Positions 26,826 through 34,970 of a stretch of 64,000 nucleotides of DNA are shown here, piece after piece; position 1 is the first letter of the stretch; the number at the start of each line of letters is the position of its first letter. Made by a program: the position numbers and the translations under genes. Location: the NCBI GenBank assembly GCA_964611125.1, contig CAZSZO010000011.1:1-64000 (forward strand), given 5' to 3'. The notes under the pieces were generated by a model. It ran no database searches. It was not told where the DNA came from and saw nothing but the letters and a program-made list of their open reading frames with translations. This DNA comes from JAEUIX01 sp964611125. Lineage in GTDB: Bacteria > Planctomycetota > Phycisphaerae > Phycisphaerales > UBA1924.

Positions 26826-28280
26826 ATGACCAACCCCACCCCCACTACGCCGATGTGTTCACCCGCCCGCCTGACCGCGCCAAACCGCCGCCGCCGCGCT
26901 GCCGGGGCCGTCGCCGTGCTCCTGTGCTGCTGCGCCGGCGCGCTCGCGCAGCCGGGCGGGGGGGGCGGGCACGACGCGAACCGCATCCTCGGGCAGTTCG
27001 TCGTCAAGATGGTCCCCGGCGAGCCCATCGAGCCCGTTCTGGCCGCCATCCCGGCGGACTACACCCCCGCGCTCATCCGGCGGGCCGACGAACTCAACCT
27101 CTACATCCTCTCCTTCACCTGTCCAGACCCCGATGATGACGACTTCGGCTGCGACAGCGATGTCGAGATCATCATCAGCGCCCTGCCCCAGGTGCGCTGG
27201 GTCGAAGACAACCTCGAGTTCCTCCTCCCCGAGCCCGCCCAGACCCAGAGCTTCTTCCTCCGGCAGGTCAACCCCTCCAACTTTACCGATCAGTACGCCG
27301 TGTCCCTCCTCGGCCTGCCCACGGCCCACACCTGGTCCCGGGGCGCCGGGACCGTCGTCGCCGTGCTCGACACCGGCGTCGATCCGACCCACCCCGCCCT
27401 CAGCGGGCGCGTGCTCGACGGTTTGAACTTCATCGACCCGCTCCCCCCGGGTTCGCCCTTCAACACCGACACCGCCGACCGCAGCTTCGGGCACGGCACC
27501 ATGGTCTCGGGGCTGGTCGCCCTGGTGGCGCCCGAGGCCCAGATTCTCCCGGTCAAGGTGCTCGATGACGCCGGCATGGGCGACACGCTCTCGCTCGCCC
27601 AGGGCATCCGCTACGCCGTCGCCCGCGGGGCCACCGTCATCAACATGAGTATCGCCGCCCCCACCGCCAGCCGCGAGGTCACCCGGGCCTTGGCCGACGC
27701 CGCCGCGGCGGGCGTCACCCTCGTGGCCGCTGTCGGCAACGGCGGCGTTCTCGTCACCGCCGCGGCGCCGGGCGACGACTCCCACGTCATCTGCGTGGCC
27801 GCCACCGACAGCCTCGACCAGCGGGCGCCGTTCAGCGACTACGCCGGCTTCGTCTCGCTCTCGGCGCCCGGGCTCGACGTGGTCGGCTGCCGCAATGACG
27901 GAGCCTTCGCCGCCGGCAGCGGCACCAGCTACGCCAGCCCACTCGTCGCCGGCGCCGCGGCTCTCATCAAGGCCCGCCGCCCCTGGCTCTCGCCTGTCGA
28001 AGTCGCCGACCTGCTCCGCGCCACCGCCGCGCCCGTCGCCGACCTGCCCGGCCTGCTGGGAACCGGCCGCCTCGACCTCACCGTCGCGAGCTGCCCGCTG
28101 GACTTCACCGGCGACGGAATCGTGAACCCCGATGACCTGGCCGACTACGTCGCCGCGTACTTTGGCGAGCTCCCCCTCGCACCGTGGACCGACTTCAACG
28201 CCGATGGCGCGACCGACCCCGACGACCTGTCGGACGTGATCACCGCGTACTTTGACCAGTCCAATGGCTGCCCGCGGTAG
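26826..28280 (+). CDS. Secreted subtilase (S8) with EF-hand/dockerin-like tail
   Basis: A 484-residue serine protease. A long signal peptide (hydrophobic GAVAVLLCCCAGALAQ) precedes a propeptide-like region (residues about 50-140) and the catalytic domain with Asp182 (VAVLDTGVDPTHP), His223 (FGHGTMVSG) and Ser368 (GSGTSYASPLVAGAAALI). The oxyanion-type asparagine lies in AAVGNGG. The C-terminal 55 residues contain DFTGDGIVNPDDLADYV and DFNADGATDPDDLSDVI, closely similar to the tail of the PQQ-type dehydrogenase upstream, suggesting shared surface sorting or calcium binding. It converges with the phosphatase gene 23 bases away. Confidence 0.93.
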   Translation: MTNPTPTTPMCSPARLTAPNRRRRAAGAVAVLLCCCAGALAQPGGGGGHDANRILGQFVVKMVPGEPIEPVLAAIPADYTPALIRRADELNLYILSFTCPDPDDDDFGCDSDVEIIISALPQVRWVEDNLEFLLPEPAQTQSFFLRQVNPSNFTDQYAVSLLGLPTAHTWSRGAGTVVAVLDTGVDPTHPALSGRVLDGLNFIDPLPPGSPFNTDTADRSFGHGTMVSGLVALVAPEAQILPVKVLDDAGMGDTLSLAQGIRYAVARGATVINMSIAAPTASREVTRALADAAAAGVTLVAAVGNGGVLVTAAAPGDDSHVICVAATDSLDQRAPFSDYAGFVSLSAPGLDVVGCRNDGAFAAGSGTSYASPLVAGAAALIKARRPWLSPVEVADLLRATAAPVADLPGLLGTGRLDLTVASCPLDFTGDGIVNPDDLADYVAAYFGELPLAPWTDFNADGATDPDDLSDVITAYFDQSNGCPR

Positions 28281-28303
28281 CCCCACAGCGCGGCAGCGGT
28301 CCC

Positions 28304-29686
28304 CTACGCCGCATCAGCCAGCGGGTTCGCCCTCGCCATGGCCTCGCGCCACGAGAACGCCAGCAGCGTGATGTCATCGGGCTGGTGCAGCGAGCCGTGC
28401 TGGCGGTCCATCACCTCGGAGAAGTCCAGCAGCGCCTCACCCAGCGGCTGCCCGCCGGGCCGCGAGCCGATCGCCGTGAACGCATCGAAGTACCGGTCGT
28501 TGGGGCGCCGCCGATCCGGTCCGGTTTCCCCGGGAACCGGCTGCGCGAACGCCCATTCGAATCCGTCAGAATAGAACATCACCGCCTCACCCGGCGCCAG
28601 CCGCACCGTCGTCGAGGGGAACTCCGCCGCGTCGATCAGCCCCAGCGAGGGCCCGCTGTCGCCCGCCAGGCGCAGACCGTCCGGCCCCACGATCGCCGCG
28701 GGCGGGTGCCCGGCGGAGGCGATGGTCAGGATCCCGGTCCGGATATCCAGCACGCCGTAGATCGCCGTAATCAGGCGCGACGCATCCGGCTGCCGCTGCA
28801 CATACGCCGCGTTCAGCCGCGAGACCGCCTCGGCCGGCGGCACCAGGCGGTAGCGGTCGTGCACCACTTCCTTCATCGGCAGCAGGCGGCCGATGAGCAT
28901 CGTCAGGAGCGCCGCCGCCACGCCGTGGCCGCTGGCGTCAGCCAGGAAGAACGCCACATGGTCGTCATCCAGCCGCACGATGTCGTACAGGTCGCCCGAG
29001 AGTGATGAGCACGGACGGTAGATCACCCCGGCGTCCACCTCGCTCAGGCCGAGCTGCGTGGACGGCAGCAGGGCCCGCTGCACCAGCACCGCCAGCGAGG
29101 TCTCCGACTGAAGGTGGTCGATCAGGCGGGCCGCCGAGGCCTTCACACGCCGCTCCATCTCCAGCTCGTTCACCAGCTCCACGCGTTGCCGGGCCGCCGC
29201 GATCATGCCCAGCAGCACGCCCGCCGCCAGGGCGGGGTCGCCGTCCACAGGCAACAGCGGGGCGCCCGCGCTTCTGATGGGCCCGCAGAAGTCGCGTCGG
29301 TCGCGCCGCTCCGGGCCGATCGAGAGCCGCACCACCGGAATGTCCCGATCCTGCGCACCCTCGAGCAGCCGCCGCACATCGCTCGAGAGCACCGCCGTGG
29401 GCCCGAAGACGACCAGCGCATCGCGCCCCTCGAGGGCCCGGCCCGCCGCGCCGCCGGCTGGTGTGCCCGCCGATTCGCCCGCCAGTTCGCCCGCCGGCTC
29501 AACTCCCGCCTCTCCCGAGCCGGGGCCCACGCGATCCAGCGGCCAGACATCCGCCCGCACCTGCGAGCCGCCCGGCCACGCCGCCGTGAGGCGCGACTGC
29601 CAGCGCCGCACCACCGCGACATCCACCCCGGGCGTCGCGACGATCAACAGATTCGTGTTCGGCTTGCCGGAGCCTTCGTTCATCAT
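28304..29686 (-). CDS. SpoIIE-type PP2C serine/threonine phosphatase
   Basis: A 460-residue cytoplasmic protein phosphatase. N-terminal about 175 residues resemble a degenerate receiver-like alpha/beta domain (NLLIVATPGVDVAVVRRW; DALVVFGPTAVLSSDVRRLL), with an insert of Ala/Gly/Glu repeats. A helical linker (ARQRVELVNELEMERRVKAS) leads to the PP2C/SpoIIE domain: CSSLSGDLYDIVRLDDDHVA, FFLADASGHGVAAALLTML, LTIASAGHPPAAIV and VMFYSDGFEWAF carry the metal-binding aspartates. Such proteins reverse kinase action on anti-sigma antagonists. No partner kinase or antagonist is adjacent. MM at the start leaves two possible ATGs three bases apart. Confidence 0.88.
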   Translation of the reverse strand: MMNEGSGKPNTNLLIVATPGVDVAVVRRWQSRLTAAWPGGSQVRADVWPLDRVGPGSGEAGVEPAGELAGESAGTPAGGAAGRALEGRDALVVFGPTAVLSSDVRRLLEGAQDRDIPVVRLSIGPERRDRRDFCGPIRSAGAPLLPVDGDPALAAGVLLGMIAAARQRVELVNELEMERRVKASAARLIDHLQSETSLAVLVQRALLPSTQLGLSEVDAGVIYRPCSSLSGDLYDIVRLDDDHVAFFLADASGHGVAAALLTMLIGRLLPMKEVVHDRYRLVPPAEAVSRLNAAYVQRQPDASRLITAIYGVLDIRTGILTIASAGHPPAAIVGPDGLRLAGDSGPSLGLIDAAEFPSTTVRLAPGEAVMFYSDGFEWAFAQPVPGETGPDRRRPNDRYFDAFTAIGSRPGGQPLGEALLDFSEVMDRQHGSLHQPDDITLLAFSWREAMARANPLADAA

Positions 29687-29779
29687 GGAGCGCCAGGTGC
29701 GGTCAAGGCCCGATATCCGCGCCGCCCCCGCTCGGGGCGATCCGCCGCCCTCCGCTCAGGAAGGCCCCGGGGCATCGAC

Positions 29780-30463
29780 TCACTTGGCCCGCTTCTTGAG
29801 CGAGTCCCAGTCGTAGGCGACCTTGTCGTTCACCTTCAGCCCCAGCGACGGAATCGTTCCGCCCTTGAGCTCGATCACGAACTGGCACCCGAACTTGCTG
29901 TCGTACGGCTTCAGCCGGTCTTCATACTTCTTGTTGCGGAAGTCCCCGACCTTCCCCTCGCCCTCTCCCCGCGGCGGCTCGGCCTTCATCTGGTGCATCG
30001 ACACGATCCGGCCCGCCCCGTCCACATAGATGATGTCGATGTCCACCGGGCAGTCCCGCATCACAAACGCCCGCCGCTCGGTTTCCTTGAAGCAGAACAG
30101 CATCCCCCCGTCCTCGCTGATCTTGTCGCGCTGACCCAGGCCCTTCGTGCGCACCGTGTCATCGAGCGCCAACTCCAGCTTGAAGGTCTTGGACCCCACC
30201 GCCATCGACACCGTCTCAGGCCCCGCCTTCTCAGGCTCCTTCTTCTCGGGCGCCTTCTTCTCGGGCCCGCTGCCCGGCTCGCTCTTCCCGGGTTGGCTCG
30301 GCTGAACGTTCGCGGGCGACTCCTTCTTGTCCTTCGGCTCGGGCTTCTGGTCCTGCCCCTGGTCGCAACCCGTGAGTCCAGCCATCCCGAGGGCCAGCGC
30401 CAGCCCGCTCGCGTGAACGGCCCCCACGATCCTCCGACCTAGCGTGCCTGCGAGCGAAGCCAT
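29780..30463 (-). CDS. DUF192 lipoprotein
   Basis: A 227-residue lipoprotein. The signal ends in a lipobox, LTGC, followed by a Lys/Pro/Glu-rich linker (residues about 35-80). The DUF192 (UPF0127) fold occupies residues about 85-225: LELALDDTVRTKGLGQRDKI, GMLFCFKETERRAFVMRDCP, VDIDIIYVDGAGRIVSMHQM. The usual tryptophan of the FWM motif is replaced here (FVM). ATG at 30463 lies inside the end of the upstream gene and has GGAGG seven bases before it, so translation is coupled to gluQ. Biochemical function of DUF192 proteins is not settled. Confidence 0.85.
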   Translation of the reverse strand: MASLAGTLGRRIVGAVHASGLALALGMAGLTGCDQGQDQKPEPKDKKESPANVQPSQPGKSEPGSGPEKKAPEKKEPEKAGPETVSMAVGSKTFKLELALDDTVRTKGLGQRDKISEDGGMLFCFKETERRAFVMRDCPVDIDIIYVDGAGRIVSMHQMKAEPPRGEGEGKVGDFRNKKYEDRLKPYDSKFGCQFVIELKGGTIPSLGLKVNDKVAYDWDSLKKRAK

Positions 30464-31482
30464 CGGTCATCCTCCAGAGTAAACGTCACCGCCCCGGCGA
30501 TGATCCTAGTCGGATCAAAGCCCGCCCTGAATTCCGCCGCCGACAGCCGCGCCCGCCCACCTCCACCCCCACCCCCGCCCCCGCCCATCCCGCACCAACC
30601 CCCGATCAGCCCGATAACCGCCTCGGGCGCCACACCCGCCCGCCGATACGTCTCCACCCGGCTATCGCCGTGCCGCTTGGCGAGCCGCTTGCCATCGGGC
30701 CCGATCACCAGCGGCAGATGCCAATACCGGGGCGTCCTCTCCTGCAGACCGAGGGCCCGATACAGCAGGATCTGGCGGGCCGCCGAGTCGAGCAGGTCAT
30801 CACCCCGCACCACGTCAGTCACCCCCTGACGCGCATCGTCCACCACCACCGCGAGCTGATACGCCGGGGCGGCCCGCTTGGTCCAGATCACAAAGTCCCC
30901 GACGCTCACCGAAGGATCGATCCGCTGGGGCCCGGCGAACTCGTCGGTGAACTCCACCGCGCCCTCCGGCGTCGCCAGACGCCAGTTCGCCCCACCCTCG
31001 CCGCCGCTGGCCCACGCCGCGGCTAAGGACGGATTCGGCTCACCAGGCCGAAAGCCCGCGGGCCGCAACTCAGCCGGAAAACGCACGTCGTGGGCCCCAT
31101 CCTGCGGGGCCGACGCCGCCAGCTCGATCTGCTGCCGCGTGAGTTCGCACGCATACGCCCAGCCGCCCCCGGCCAGCGTCGCCATGGCGGCCCGATACGG
31201 CCCGAGGTCGGCCGATTGCACCAGAGGGCCTTCGTCCCAGTCGATCCCCAGCCAGCCCAGCGTGTCCATGATTCCCGCCGCGGCATCCGCCTTGATCCGG
31301 GGACCGTCAAGATCCTCGATCCGCAGCACGATCCGCCACCCGAGGCGGCGGGCCAGAGCCCAGTTCACGAGAAACGTTCGGGCATTGCCCAGGTGGAGAG
31401 CGCCCGTCGGCGAAGGGGCTAGGCGAGTCACCCTGTTTTTGGGACTTGGTCGGGAATCAGGTGTGGAGAGCGCCTCAGCCAT
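30439..31482 (-). CDS. gluQ: Glutamyl-queuosine tRNA(Asp) synthetase
   Basis: A 347-residue truncated GluRS-type enzyme that attaches glutamate to queuosine in tRNA(Asp). The nucleotide-binding PTGALHLGNARTFLVN (HIGH type) is near residue 25, followed by RIEDLDGPR and, near residue 255, GPDGKRLAKRHGD (KMSKS type). The anticodon-binding domain of GluRS is absent, as expected for GluQ-RS. Some zinc-site cysteines of the family are not obvious. A run of about ten glycines interrupts the C-terminal helical part (bases about 30556-30590). It overlaps the DUF192 gene by 25 bases. Confidence 0.92.
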   Translation of the reverse strand: MAEALSTPDSRPSPKNRVTRLAPSPTGALHLGNARTFLVNWALARRLGWRIVLRIEDLDGPRIKADAAAGIMDTLGWLGIDWDEGPLVQSADLGPYRAAMATLAGGGWAYACELTRQQIELAASAPQDGAHDVRFPAELRPAGFRPGEPNPSLAAAWASGGEGGANWRLATPEGAVEFTDEFAGPQRIDPSVSVGDFVIWTKRAAPAYQLAVVVDDARQGVTDVVRGDDLLDSAARQILLYRALGLQERTPRYWHLPLVIGPDGKRLAKRHGDSRVETYRRAGVAPEAVIGLIGGWCGMGGGGGGGGGGRARLSAAEFRAGFDPTRIIAGAVTFTLEDDRWLRSQAR

Positions 31483-31581
31483 GTGGCCCTCGACGATACA
31501 CTCTTGAGCGGCCCCTGGGCGCCCCTCGTGCAGCCCGGGACCGTGGGCCCGCCTCTCGCCGCCGGATGGAGCAAGGTTCGC

Positions 31582-31947
31582 ATGGCCAAGAAGTCGTCGC
31601 CCAACCCCGCCAACGCCGCCACCCCCACCGCCGGCGCCGCCCCGAAGTCGGGCTCGGCCCCCGCGCCGACGCCCAAATGCTCACCCGAGCAGGTCGACGA
31701 GCTGCTCTCCACCCGCCCCGAGTGGGTCGAGACCGGGGGCGCGATCCAGCGGACGTTTCAGTTCAAGAACTTCCTCGAGGCCATGAAGTTCGTCAACAAG
31801 GTCGCTGAGGCCGCCGAGACCTCCAACCACCACCCCGACATCCTGGTGCGCTACAACAAGGTCACGATGACCCTGAGCACGCACGACGCGGGCGGAATCA
31901 CCCTGAAGGACTTCGACCTCGCCGGGCGGATGGACGCCCTGCTCTAG
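31582..31947 (+). CDS. phhB: 4a-hydroxytetrahydrobiopterin dehydratase
   Basis: A 121-residue pterin-4a-carbinolamine dehydratase-like protein. The signature ETSNHHPDILVRYNKV holds the catalytic histidine pair, and TLSTHDAGGITLKDF completes the active site. About 35 Lys/Pro/Ala-rich residues precede the domain. ATG at 31582 was chosen because GCAAGG lies just upstream; a GTG-type extension to 31483 has no homology. No aromatic amino-acid hydroxylase is in the window, so its role may be general pterin recycling. Divergent from gluQ. Confidence 0.92.
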   Translation: MAKKSSPNPANAATPTAGAAPKSGSAPAPTPKCSPEQVDELLSTRPEWVETGGAIQRTFQFKNFLEAMKFVNKVAEAAETSNHHPDILVRYNKVTMTLSTHDAGGITLKDFDLAGRMDALL

Positions 31948-32004
31948 AGTCGGACTGGGGCTGCACTGGCTGCGCTGAGGCGCCACGCGCTACGAACGCT
32001 GGCC

Positions 32005-32853
32005 TTAAGCCGTGACGCCCGCCAGCTCCTTGAGCGCCCGCGCCTCATCGCCCGAGATCTGCACCCGGTCGTGAATGGCCTTGATCTCGACCTTCTTGTC
32101 GCGCACCGTCTTGAGCGACACCGTCAGATAGTTCGTCTGGTCGCAGGCCGGGCAGGGGAAGACCTCGACCCGCAGCGCATCGCCGCCGCTCGCGGCGATG
32201 GCCTCCGCCAGCGGGACCACCTTGATGCCCGCCAACTCCCCGACCAGATCCGCCGAGTTCTCCGCGCTCCGCAGACGCTCGACCACCGCGGGCTCAAAGT
32301 CGCCGAGGCCGAACTGCACCGGCTTGGCCACCCAGCGTTCGCACGCCTCGCAGAAGGGCTTCTTCACGCCCTCCACCGCGGCGTACACCGCGCATCCCAG
32401 CACGATCACCGCCTCGACCCCCCACACCGCGTACACGCCCCATCCGCTGATGTCGGGCGAGCGCGAGTTTGCCGAGCGGCTCCCGATCGACCACCCCGCC
32501 TGCACCCGGGCCTCGATGTAGTCGCCGAAGCTCACCGAACCCTGCACACCCTGCGTGTTGATGGCGTACTCGACATAGTGCCCCACCCCCAGCGACACCA
32601 GCGCCATGACCGCCGCCATGCCGATCGCCAACCCCGTGTTGCGGCACTTGGCCAGCCGCAGCACCGAGATCGTCAGCCACCCCACGCCCATCCCGAACAG
32701 CGCGCACAGAATCGCGTTGATCTTGATGATCGGGCAGTAGTGCACGATCCCCTGGTAGACCGCCGCCAACCCCGCGGTCACCGCCGCGAGAGCCGGCAGC
32801 ACCGGCAGGAATCCGAGCGTGAACTTCTGGGACGGCGCATAGGTCGCAAGCAT
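32005..32853 (-). CDS. Membrane protein of unknown function with CxxC-type C-terminal domain
   Basis: A 282-residue protein I do not recognise. Four membrane helices are likely: FLPVLPALAAVTAGLAAVYQ, INAILCALFGMGVGWLTISV, LAIGMAAVMALVSLGVGHYV and WGVEAVIVLGCAVYAAVEGV. The cytoplasmic or soluble C-terminal part starts with FCEACERW and has a second pair, FPCPACDQTNYL, so a metal-binding or zinc-ribbon-like element is possible. ATG at 32853; a TTG ten codons upstream is a weaker alternative. It follows the HNH endonuclease on the same strand with a 54-base gap. Confidence 0.75.
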   Translation of the reverse strand: MLATYAPSQKFTLGFLPVLPALAAVTAGLAAVYQGIVHYCPIIKINAILCALFGMGVGWLTISVLRLAKCRNTGLAIGMAAVMALVSLGVGHYVEYAINTQGVQGSVSFGDYIEARVQAGWSIGSRSANSRSPDISGWGVYAVWGVEAVIVLGCAVYAAVEGVKKPFCEACERWVAKPVQFGLGDFEPAVVERLRSAENSADLVGELAGIKVVPLAEAIAASGGDALRVEVFPCPACDQTNYLTVSLKTVRDKKVEIKAIHDRVQISGDEARALKELAGVTA

Positions 32854-32907
32854 GAGTGAGCGCTCACGGGAAGGCGGGTGCAACCGGGCCCGGGGGCCCG
32901 GGACGAA

Positions 32908-33645
32908 TTACTTCAGCTCGACGCTCCAATACGCGTTGTCGAGGAACGCCTTCCAGCTCGCGTAGCGATCCTGACCCAGCCTGATCGCGATCAGGGGGTT
33001 GCGCTTGGGCATCACCGGCTTGCGGATCAGCTTCATGCCGGCGCCGTCGGGCGTGCGGCCGCCCTTCTTGGCGTTGCAGCGGATGCACGCGCACACCAGG
33101 TTCTCCCACGAGTCGCCCCCGCCCAGGCTGCGCGGCTTGACGTGGTCGATCGACAGCTCGCTGGTCGTGAAGTGCTTCCCGCAGTACTGGCACTGGTTGC
33201 GATCGCGCGCGAACAGGTTCCGCCGGTTCAGCTTCACCGTCTGCGCCGGCAGCCGGTCGTACCCCAGCAGCCGGATCACCCGCGGGACCACGATCTGGAA
33301 CCGCACCGTCCGCACCCAGTCGTGCTTGTCGGGCTCGAACTGACGGGCGAACTCGCTCACCTCGGCCCACGACTCAAAGTTGTAGTTGACGTACTGACCA
33401 TTCTCGACGTGGATGACCTCAGCCATGTCGCGCAGCAGCATCGAGAACGCCCGCCGCGCCGAGATCACCCGCACCGCCAGAAACAGCTTGTTCAGGACCA
33501 GAACCTTGGCGTCCAGCCCCGCCGCCAGCACCGGGCCGGGGCGCGAGATGATGAAGCCATCGGGTGAGATAGCCGCGGCGTCTTCGCCGTGCTCATCACC
33601 GATCAGGTCGCGGTCATCCGCGTTCCAGAAAGGGGCGCCGCTCAT
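32908..33645 (-). CDS. HNH endonuclease
   Basis: A 245-residue protein with a complete HNH domain: CQYCGKHF, LSIDHVKPRSLGG and NLVCACIRCNAKKGGRTP, giving the zinc-binding CxxC pairs and the catalytic DH. The N-terminal about 110 residues (KVLVLNKLFLAVRVISARRA) are the region usual for the planctomycete/cyanobacterial HNH family of this size. Start ATG at 33645 has GGTG five bases upstream; the longer open frame to 33804 is not supported. Not linked to any restriction or phage gene. Function in the cell is unknown; the family is often a housekeeping nuclease. Confidence 0.9.
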   Translation of the reverse strand: MSGAPFWNADDRDLIGDEHGEDAAAISPDGFIISRPGPVLAAGLDAKVLVLNKLFLAVRVISARRAFSMLLRDMAEVIHVENGQYVNYNFESWAEVSEFARQFEPDKHDWVRTVRFQIVVPRVIRLLGYDRLPAQTVKLNRRNLFARDRNQCQYCGKHFTTSELSIDHVKPRSLGGGDSWENLVCACIRCNAKKGGRTPDGAGMKLIRKPVMPKRNPLIAIRLGQDRYASWKAFLDNAYWSVELK

Positions 33646-34021
33646 GGGACACCTGCACTCCACTCGCCCCCGCCGCGCATCCAGCTTGGCGAAGGGGACA
33701 TCGTCATTGTGCAACAGTACGGGGCGGGAGGCAAACGATCCACAAACGGCCCCGACCCACCCGAAGGCCTTTGTACGGTCTTTACGCAGCGCGCTCAGCC
33801 CCACCTGCCCCGCTCACCGGCGCAGGGCCGGTTACGAAAACAGACCCCTTGTGGAACAATCTCGGCTTGACGCAGTATAGGTCTCGCCGTAGCCTCGCGA
33901 TAATGGCTTCGTCAGTAACTTCCAGATCCCAAATCGGGCAGCCGGGCAGCCGGGCAGCCGGGCTACCGGGCAACCGGGCAACCGGGCAGCCGGGCAGCCG
34001 GGTAGCCGAGCAGCCGGGACT
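33646..34021. other. Gap between HNH gene and accessory island, with octanucleotide repeat
   Basis: 376 bases with no supported gene. The first 290 are ordinary divergent upstream sequence with lower GC near 33850-33930; the end is the 8-bp repeat array. A TTGACG at 33868 has no -10 at proper spacing. Confidence 0.5.
33936..34015. repeat. Ten tandem copies of an 8-bp unit
   Basis: Ten consecutive octamers, consensus GGGCAGCC, with single-base variants (GGGCTACC, GGGCAACC, GGGTAGCC, GAGCAGCC). The array ends six bases before the TTG/GTG start of the DUF1573-like gene. All three forward frames stay open through the array, so a change in copy number would change spacing or reading frame. Confidence 0.9.
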
Positions 34022-34690
34022 TTGGTGCATCGATTGGCACCAGCAGTAGTGATCCTCGTTGCCATCGCGACAGCCGTCGCTGTTCTTGGGCAACGTACTG
34101 ACCGCTCAGAGCGATCGCTGAAATCTCAGGGATTGTTGCTCAGACAGGCAGGCGAGGGCACACAACCAGCTTTGATCGGACAAGAGTCTTTGGAACAGGT
34201 GTTGGCTGAAGACCTTCTGGGTCACGAGCATCTGATCCGCTCGGTCGAGACCTCGTGCGGATGTGCAATCGCGACATATTCAAATCCGCGCATCCAATCT
34301 CGATCAGTTGCAGCAGTCCAGTTGCGATTTTCCCCCACAGGGTTTAGTCAGGAAGTCCAGTTTGTGGTCACGGTGACTTCGGATGCCACCTCCGTCTCGA
34401 AGACCCTCGCTTATCCCGTTGAGTCACCGTTCCCAGGATGGCCCAGCAAAGCCATCGCACGACGACGAGGACAGATCCTGTGCTTGCCGCTGTCGCCGAG
34501 ATATCAATCGGACGCGCCAACCGTGCGAGCGTACATCCTCGGTGAATCGACCGAGGTGCCCGTCAAGTACGCCCCCGAGACAGGTGAGTATCTGATTGCT
34601 GATCCTCAATCTCAGACGTTGGAAGTAGTAGCGCAATTCGGCAACGAGCAAGTTGCTTGGAGCGGCTTTCTGGTTGCCGATGAACCTTGA
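34022..34690 (+). CDS. DUF1573-like exported or membrane-anchored protein
   Basis: A 222-residue protein with an N-terminal hydrophobic helix (AVVILVAIATAVAVLG) and a region resembling DUF1573, an Ig-like fold: the CGC-type motif VETSCGCAIATYSNP followed by VAAVQLRFSPTGFSQEVQFV. The rest is beta-rich. Start is TTG at 34022 or GTG at 34025; neither has a strong ribosome site, and the 8-bp repeat array abuts it. Base composition is noticeably less GC-rich than neighbours, and codon use differs. First gene of a four-gene co-directional island. Confidence 0.65.
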   Translation: MVHRLAPAVVILVAIATAVAVLGQRTDRSERSLKSQGLLLRQAGEGTQPALIGQESLEQVLAEDLLGHEHLIRSVETSCGCAIATYSNPRIQSRSVAAVQLRFSPTGFSQEVQFVVTVTSDATSVSKTLAYPVESPFPGWPSKAIARRRGQILCLPLSPRYQSDAPTVRAYILGESTEVPVKYAPETGEYLIADPQSQTLEVVAQFGNEQVAWSGFLVADEP

Positions 34691-34704
34691 AAGGAAGGTG
34701 TCAG

Positions 34705-34911
34705 ATGCGAGTTCTCTGTTCTGCCGCATTCGCAGTGGCGCTTGTGGCCTTCGCCGCAGCCGACGCGTTGGCGCTGCCGAAGTGCCCGAGCCCGGGATCG
34801 TGTGCCGAGCTCGGTTGCGGCGTCGGGCCGTGCCGATGCAAGGAAATTCGTCCGGGGAACTTCGAATGCTGGTCAAGCAATGAGTCTGAGCCCGGTGGCC
34901 CGGATTCGTGA
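34705..34911 (+). CDS. Small secreted six-cysteine peptide
   Basis: A 68-residue product. Residues 1-24 are a clean Sec signal peptide (VLCSAAFAVALVAFAAADAL). The mature part has six cysteines (27, 33, 38, 43, 45, 55), an even number compatible with three disulfides, and a polar tail. The ribosome site AAGGAAGG stands six bases before the ATG. It is 14 bases after the DUF1573-like gene. I do not recognise the family; a secreted toxin, adhesion or signalling peptide are all possible. Confidence 0.7.
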   Translation: MRVLCSAAFAVALVAFAAADALALPKCPSPGSCAELGCGVGPCRCKEIRPGNFECWSSNESEPGGPDS

Positions 34912-34970
34912 CACATCGCACCGGTCTGCGCGAAAGCGCCCTCCGGTGATTGGACATGGAGTTTCTCGGC

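Noticed and set aside
33868..33904. Promoter TTGACG ... GATAAT before the accessory island
   Set aside because: The spacing between the two boxes is 25 bases, too long for a sigma-70 promoter.
33936..34015. CRISPR array
   Set aside because: The unit is only eight bases with no spacers and there are no cas genes; it is a simple tandem repeat.
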